A DNA stretch of 7,347 nucleotides from Desulfuromonadales bacterium (GTDB lineage Bacteria; Desulfobacterota; Desulfuromonadia; Desulfuromonadales; UBA2294): contig JACUTX010000129.1 in the NCBI GenBank assembly GCA_014859615.1, forward strand, positions 1 to 7,347, in the 5' to 3' direction. Position 1 is the stretch's first letter. Each line of letters starts with the position of its first letter. Below, one piece after another: positions 5,384 through 7,347 of this stretch. Made by a program: the position numbers and the translations under genes. The notes under the pieces are model-generated. The model saw nothing but the letters and a program-made list of their open reading frames with translations, made no database searches and was not told the origin of the DNA.

Positions 5384-6250
5384 TTGAACAACCTCTATAT
5401 TGTCACACCCAGTTATTTAATCAGGAAAAAGCGCGACTTTACCGCTGGCATCGGGCAGCTGCAGCAGCTCGGCTTCAAGGTCCTCAATACAAACTTTCCG
5501 ACAGCGCTCCTGTCGCCGCAGGAAAAAGCCCGGCAGATTCATGCGGCGTTTGCCGATCCTGAGGTCGACATTATCCTCGCCCTGCGCGGCGGCTACAGTG
5601 CGATGAAGTCACTGCCGTTCATCGACTTTAACCTCATCAGCCAGCACCCCAAAATCATCGCCGGCTTCAGCGATTTAAGCGCCCTGCTCAATCCGATCTT
5701 TGAGCGGACCGGGCTGGTGACCCTGCACGGACCGATGCTGATCAACCTCGACCAGCCGACGGAATTCACGCTGAAATCGTTGATGAACGCCGTCACCGGC
5801 TTCCCGGAGAAAAACCTGCTCAAAGGGGCGCGAATTAAGGTCTATCAACCGGGTGTTGCCCACGGCATTCTCAAAGGGGGGAACCTGATCACCCTGACCG
5901 CCCTGCTCCAGACCGACTGGGAGATCGACACCAACGGCGCGATCCTGTTTTTCGAAGATGTCGATGAACAGCTGCATCAAGTCGACCGCTACCTGACCCA
6001 GTGGTTGCTGGCCGGAAAATTTGCCGGGATCAAGGGGCTCATTCTCGGCGATTTCCGCGGTCTAAAAAGCCGGCAGGTCTATGAGATCCTGGCGTCGCAG
6101 ATGGCAATCGATTTCCCGGTACTGCATTGTCCCAATATCGGCCATGTCGCCAACAAGCTCACCCTGCCGATCGGCGCCGAGGTTGAGCTCGATACGGCGC
6201 GCAAGCGACTGCTGATCCACACGACTGCACTACCCTGGGGGAGTCGATGA
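5384..6250 (+). CDS. ldcA: LD-carboxypeptidase (peptidase family S66)
   Basis: Predicted to remove the terminal D-alanine from the tetrapeptide of peptidoglycan fragments (an L,D bond), a step in murein recycling; it has no signal peptide, so it acts in the cytoplasm. The 288 residues match the S66 fold and length. The N-terminal domain opens with NLYIVTPS (3-10) and has LALRGGYSAMKSLPFIDF (65-82). The nucleophile is Ser96 in IIAGFSDLSAL, followed by RTGLVTLHGPML (108-119), which also typifies the family. The other catalytic residues are Glu191 in LFFEDVDEQLHQVDR and His254 in CPNIGHVANKLTLPIGA, so the Ser-Glu-His triad is intact. Translation starts at TTG. The stop codon overlaps the spmA start (ATGA at 6247-6250), which makes it the first gene of the operon. 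Related S66 members include microcin C7 self-immunity proteins (MccF), but the context here favours a cell-wall role. Confidence 0.9.
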   Translation: MNNLYIVTPSYLIRKKRDFTAGIGQLQQLGFKVLNTNFPTALLSPQEKARQIHAAFADPEVDIILALRGGYSAMKSLPFIDFNLISQHPKIIAGFSDLSALLNPIFERTGLVTLHGPMLINLDQPTEFTLKSLMNAVTGFPEKNLLKGARIKVYQPGVAHGILKGGNLITLTALLQTDWEIDTNGAILFFEDVDEQLHQVDRYLTQWLLAGKFAGIKGLILGDFRGLKSRQVYEILASQMAIDFPVLHCPNIGHVANKLTLPIGAEVELDTARKRLLIHTTALPWGSR

Positions 6251-6822
6251 ACGTTCTCTGGCTGATCATGATCTGCGTCAGTATCGTCTTTGCCATTGTC
6301 ACCGGCAACCTCGACGCGTTGACCAGCTCGATCTTCGCTGGCGCCAGATCGGCGGTAGAAGTTTCGCTCTATCTGCTCGGCATCGTCTCGGTCTGGCTCG
6401 GGATCACGAAGATTCTCGAAGATTCCGGCCTGATCTACCGGATCGCGCACCTGTTCAAGCCGCTCATCTGCCGCCTGTTCAAAACCATCCCCGGCGATCA
6501 CCCCTCAATTACCGCCATCACCCTGAACGTGCTGGCCAACCTGTTCGGGCTCGGCAACGCCGCCACCCCGCTCGGGATCCAGGCGATGCAGGAGCTCGAT
6601 ACCCTCAACACTGACAAGGGGAGCATCACCCCCGAGATGATGACCTTCATCGTCATCAACACCGCCAGCATCCAGTTGATCCCGTTTTCGGTGATCGGCA
6701 TCCTCGCCAGCTTCGGCCACCCGAATCCGGCCGTCATCGTCTTTCCGGTGCTAATCGCCACCGCCATCTCGACCGTCACGGCGCTGCTGGTTCTGGCCGC
6801 ATTCCGGAGGGTGTTGCGATGA
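6247..6822 (+). CDS. spmA: Spore maturation protein A (SpmA), nucleoside-recognition (Gate) domain membrane protein
   Basis: A 191-residue integral membrane protein of the SpmA family. In Bacillus spmA and spmB contribute to spore-core dehydration; in non-sporulating bacteria the role is unknown, probably transport. The family signature NLFGLGNAATPLGIQAMQEL is at 98-117 and NTASIQLIP at 138-146. Hydrophobic segments lie near 3-20, 38-56, 88-105, 133-155 and 162-186. The length matches the unfused protein of Firmicutes; many Gram-negative bacteria carry a fused spmAB instead. The start codon is in an ATGA overlap with ldcA, with a GGGGGAG ribosome binding site 3 bases upstream inside ldcA, and its end overlaps spmB in the same manner, so the three genes are translationally linked. 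Confidence 0.9.
   Translation: MNVLWLIMICVSIVFAIVTGNLDALTSSIFAGARSAVEVSLYLLGIVSVWLGITKILEDSGLIYRIAHLFKPLICRLFKTIPGDHPSITAITLNVLANLFGLGNAATPLGIQAMQELDTLNTDKGSITPEMMTFIVINTASIQLIPFSVIGILASFGHPNPAVIVFPVLIATAISTVTALLVLAAFRRVLR
6806..6810 (+). promoter_or_regulatory. Ribosome binding site for spmB
   Basis: GGAGG inside the end of spmA, 8 bases before the spmB ATG at 6819-6821. It supports coupled translation across the ATGA overlap. Confidence 0.7.
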
Positions 6823-7347
6823 TCGCCTCCTTCGAATACCTGTCGCTGCTGATCATCCCGCTGTTTATTCTGTTCACGGTGCTGTACGGCACCGTCAAAA
6901 AGGTCCGGGTTTACGACTCCTTCATCGAAGGGGCCAAACAGGGGCCGGCAATTATCCTGAAAATATTCCCCTATCTGCTCACTATCTTCATCGCCATCAA
7001 GGGGTTTCAGGCCTCAGGAGCGTTCGACGTTCTGCGTGACGGCTTTTACAACGCCTTCGCCTTCCTGCAGATCCCGATCGAAGCGGTCTCCATGGCGCTG
7101 GTCAAGCCGCTCTCCGGTAGCGCCTCGACCGCACTCTTTACCGATATCGTCCAGACCACCGGCGCCGACTCCCTCGCCACCACCATGTCGGCCATCATCA
7201 TGGGGAGCGCCGAAACCACCTTCTACGTACTGGCCGTCTATCTCGGCGCCGTCGGCATTAAAAAAACCCGCTACCTGGTCCCGGTCTGCCTGATTGCCGA
7301 TCTGATCGGCATCGTCGTGGCGGTGATCGTAACCCGATGGTTTTTCT
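6819..7347 (+). CDS. spmB: Spore maturation protein B (SpmB), 3' end outside the window
   Basis: The frame from ATG 6819 is open for 176 codons to the window edge. SpmB proteins are about 175-180 residues, so only the last few residues and the stop are missing. Family features are VYDSFIEGAKQGP (31-43), KPLSGSASTALF (96-107) and MGSAETTFYVLAVYLGAVG (128-146), with membrane segments near 8-25, 47-62, 80-95, 120-145 and 152-172. It has a nucleoside-recognition (Gate) domain like SpmA, and the two are thought to work together in the membrane. The gene overlaps spmA by ATGA. Confidence 0.9.
   Translation, partial: MIASFEYLSLLIIPLFILFTVLYGTVKKVRVYDSFIEGAKQGPAIILKIFPYLLTIFIAIKGFQASGAFDVLRDGFYNAFAFLQIPIEAVSMALVKPLSGSASTALFTDIVQTTGADSLATTMSAIIMGSAETTFYVLAVYLGAVGIKKTRYLVPVCLIADLIGIVVAVIVTRWFF

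Noticed and set aside
6079..6501. A 140-codon minus-strand frame across the ldcA and spmA junction
   Set aside because: Antisense shadow: low-complexity acidic and Arg-rich product, opposite two well-supported genes.
7036..7293. An 85-codon plus-strand frame at the right end
   Set aside because: A Ser/Pro/Arg-rich shadow in another frame of spmB, whose own frame from 6819 shows family motifs.
1..7347. CRISPR arrays, tRNA or rRNA genes, transposase genes and phage modules
   Set aside because: Looked for on both strands and not seen; no regularly spaced repeats, no cloverleaf or rRNA-like stretches, and no recombinase or transposase motifs.

Overview
The window reads as an ordinary chromosomal stretch from a Gram-negative, moderately high-GC bacterium. 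The likeliest source is a Desulfuromonas/Geobacter/Pelobacter-like member of the former Deltaproteobacteria. This is inferred from the gene set (LD-carboxypeptidase with unfused spmA and spmB, DUF1460 amidase, AspT-type transporter), the codon usage and the dispersed repeats with TGTCATTCC ends. No 16S or other decisive marker is present.

The left three quarters (1-5197) is read on the minus strand, so transcription runs right to left: a secreted or lipid-anchored DUF1460 peptidoglycan amidase (4403-5197), a MutT-type Nudix hydrolase (3732-4142), a decayed GIY-YIG nuclease gene (3306-3562), a protein with a C-terminal diadenylate-cyclase (DAC) domain (1935-3221), an AspT/YidE/YbjL-type membrane transporter with two central RCK_C (TrkA_C) domains (78-1682), and the first codons of a possible further gene (1-69). 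The gaps in this half hold two 80-bp repeats (1747-1826 and 1841-1920), an inverted partial copy of the same repeat (4204-4234), and a low-GC, coding-like fragment of unknown origin (about 3603-3757).

The right part (5384-7347) is a tight plus-strand operon: ldcA-like LD-carboxypeptidase, spmA, spmB. Both junctions are ATGA overlaps, and spmB runs off the window. The 183-bp divergent region 5201-5383 separates the two transcription units and carries a good sigma70-type promoter for the DUF1460 gene.

Two themes emerge. First, DUF1460 amidase and LdcA, divergently transcribed, both act on peptidoglycan peptides, and ldcA-spmA-spmB echoes the dacB-spmA-spmB operon of Bacillus in what is probably a non-sporulating cell. 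Second, a predicted nucleotide cyclase with an altered catalytic motif (RTT in place of RHR) lies directly upstream of a transporter carrying RCK_C domains, a domain class known in other proteins to bind c-di-AMP. This suggests a possible signal-producer/effector pair and is the best candidate here for something undescribed.
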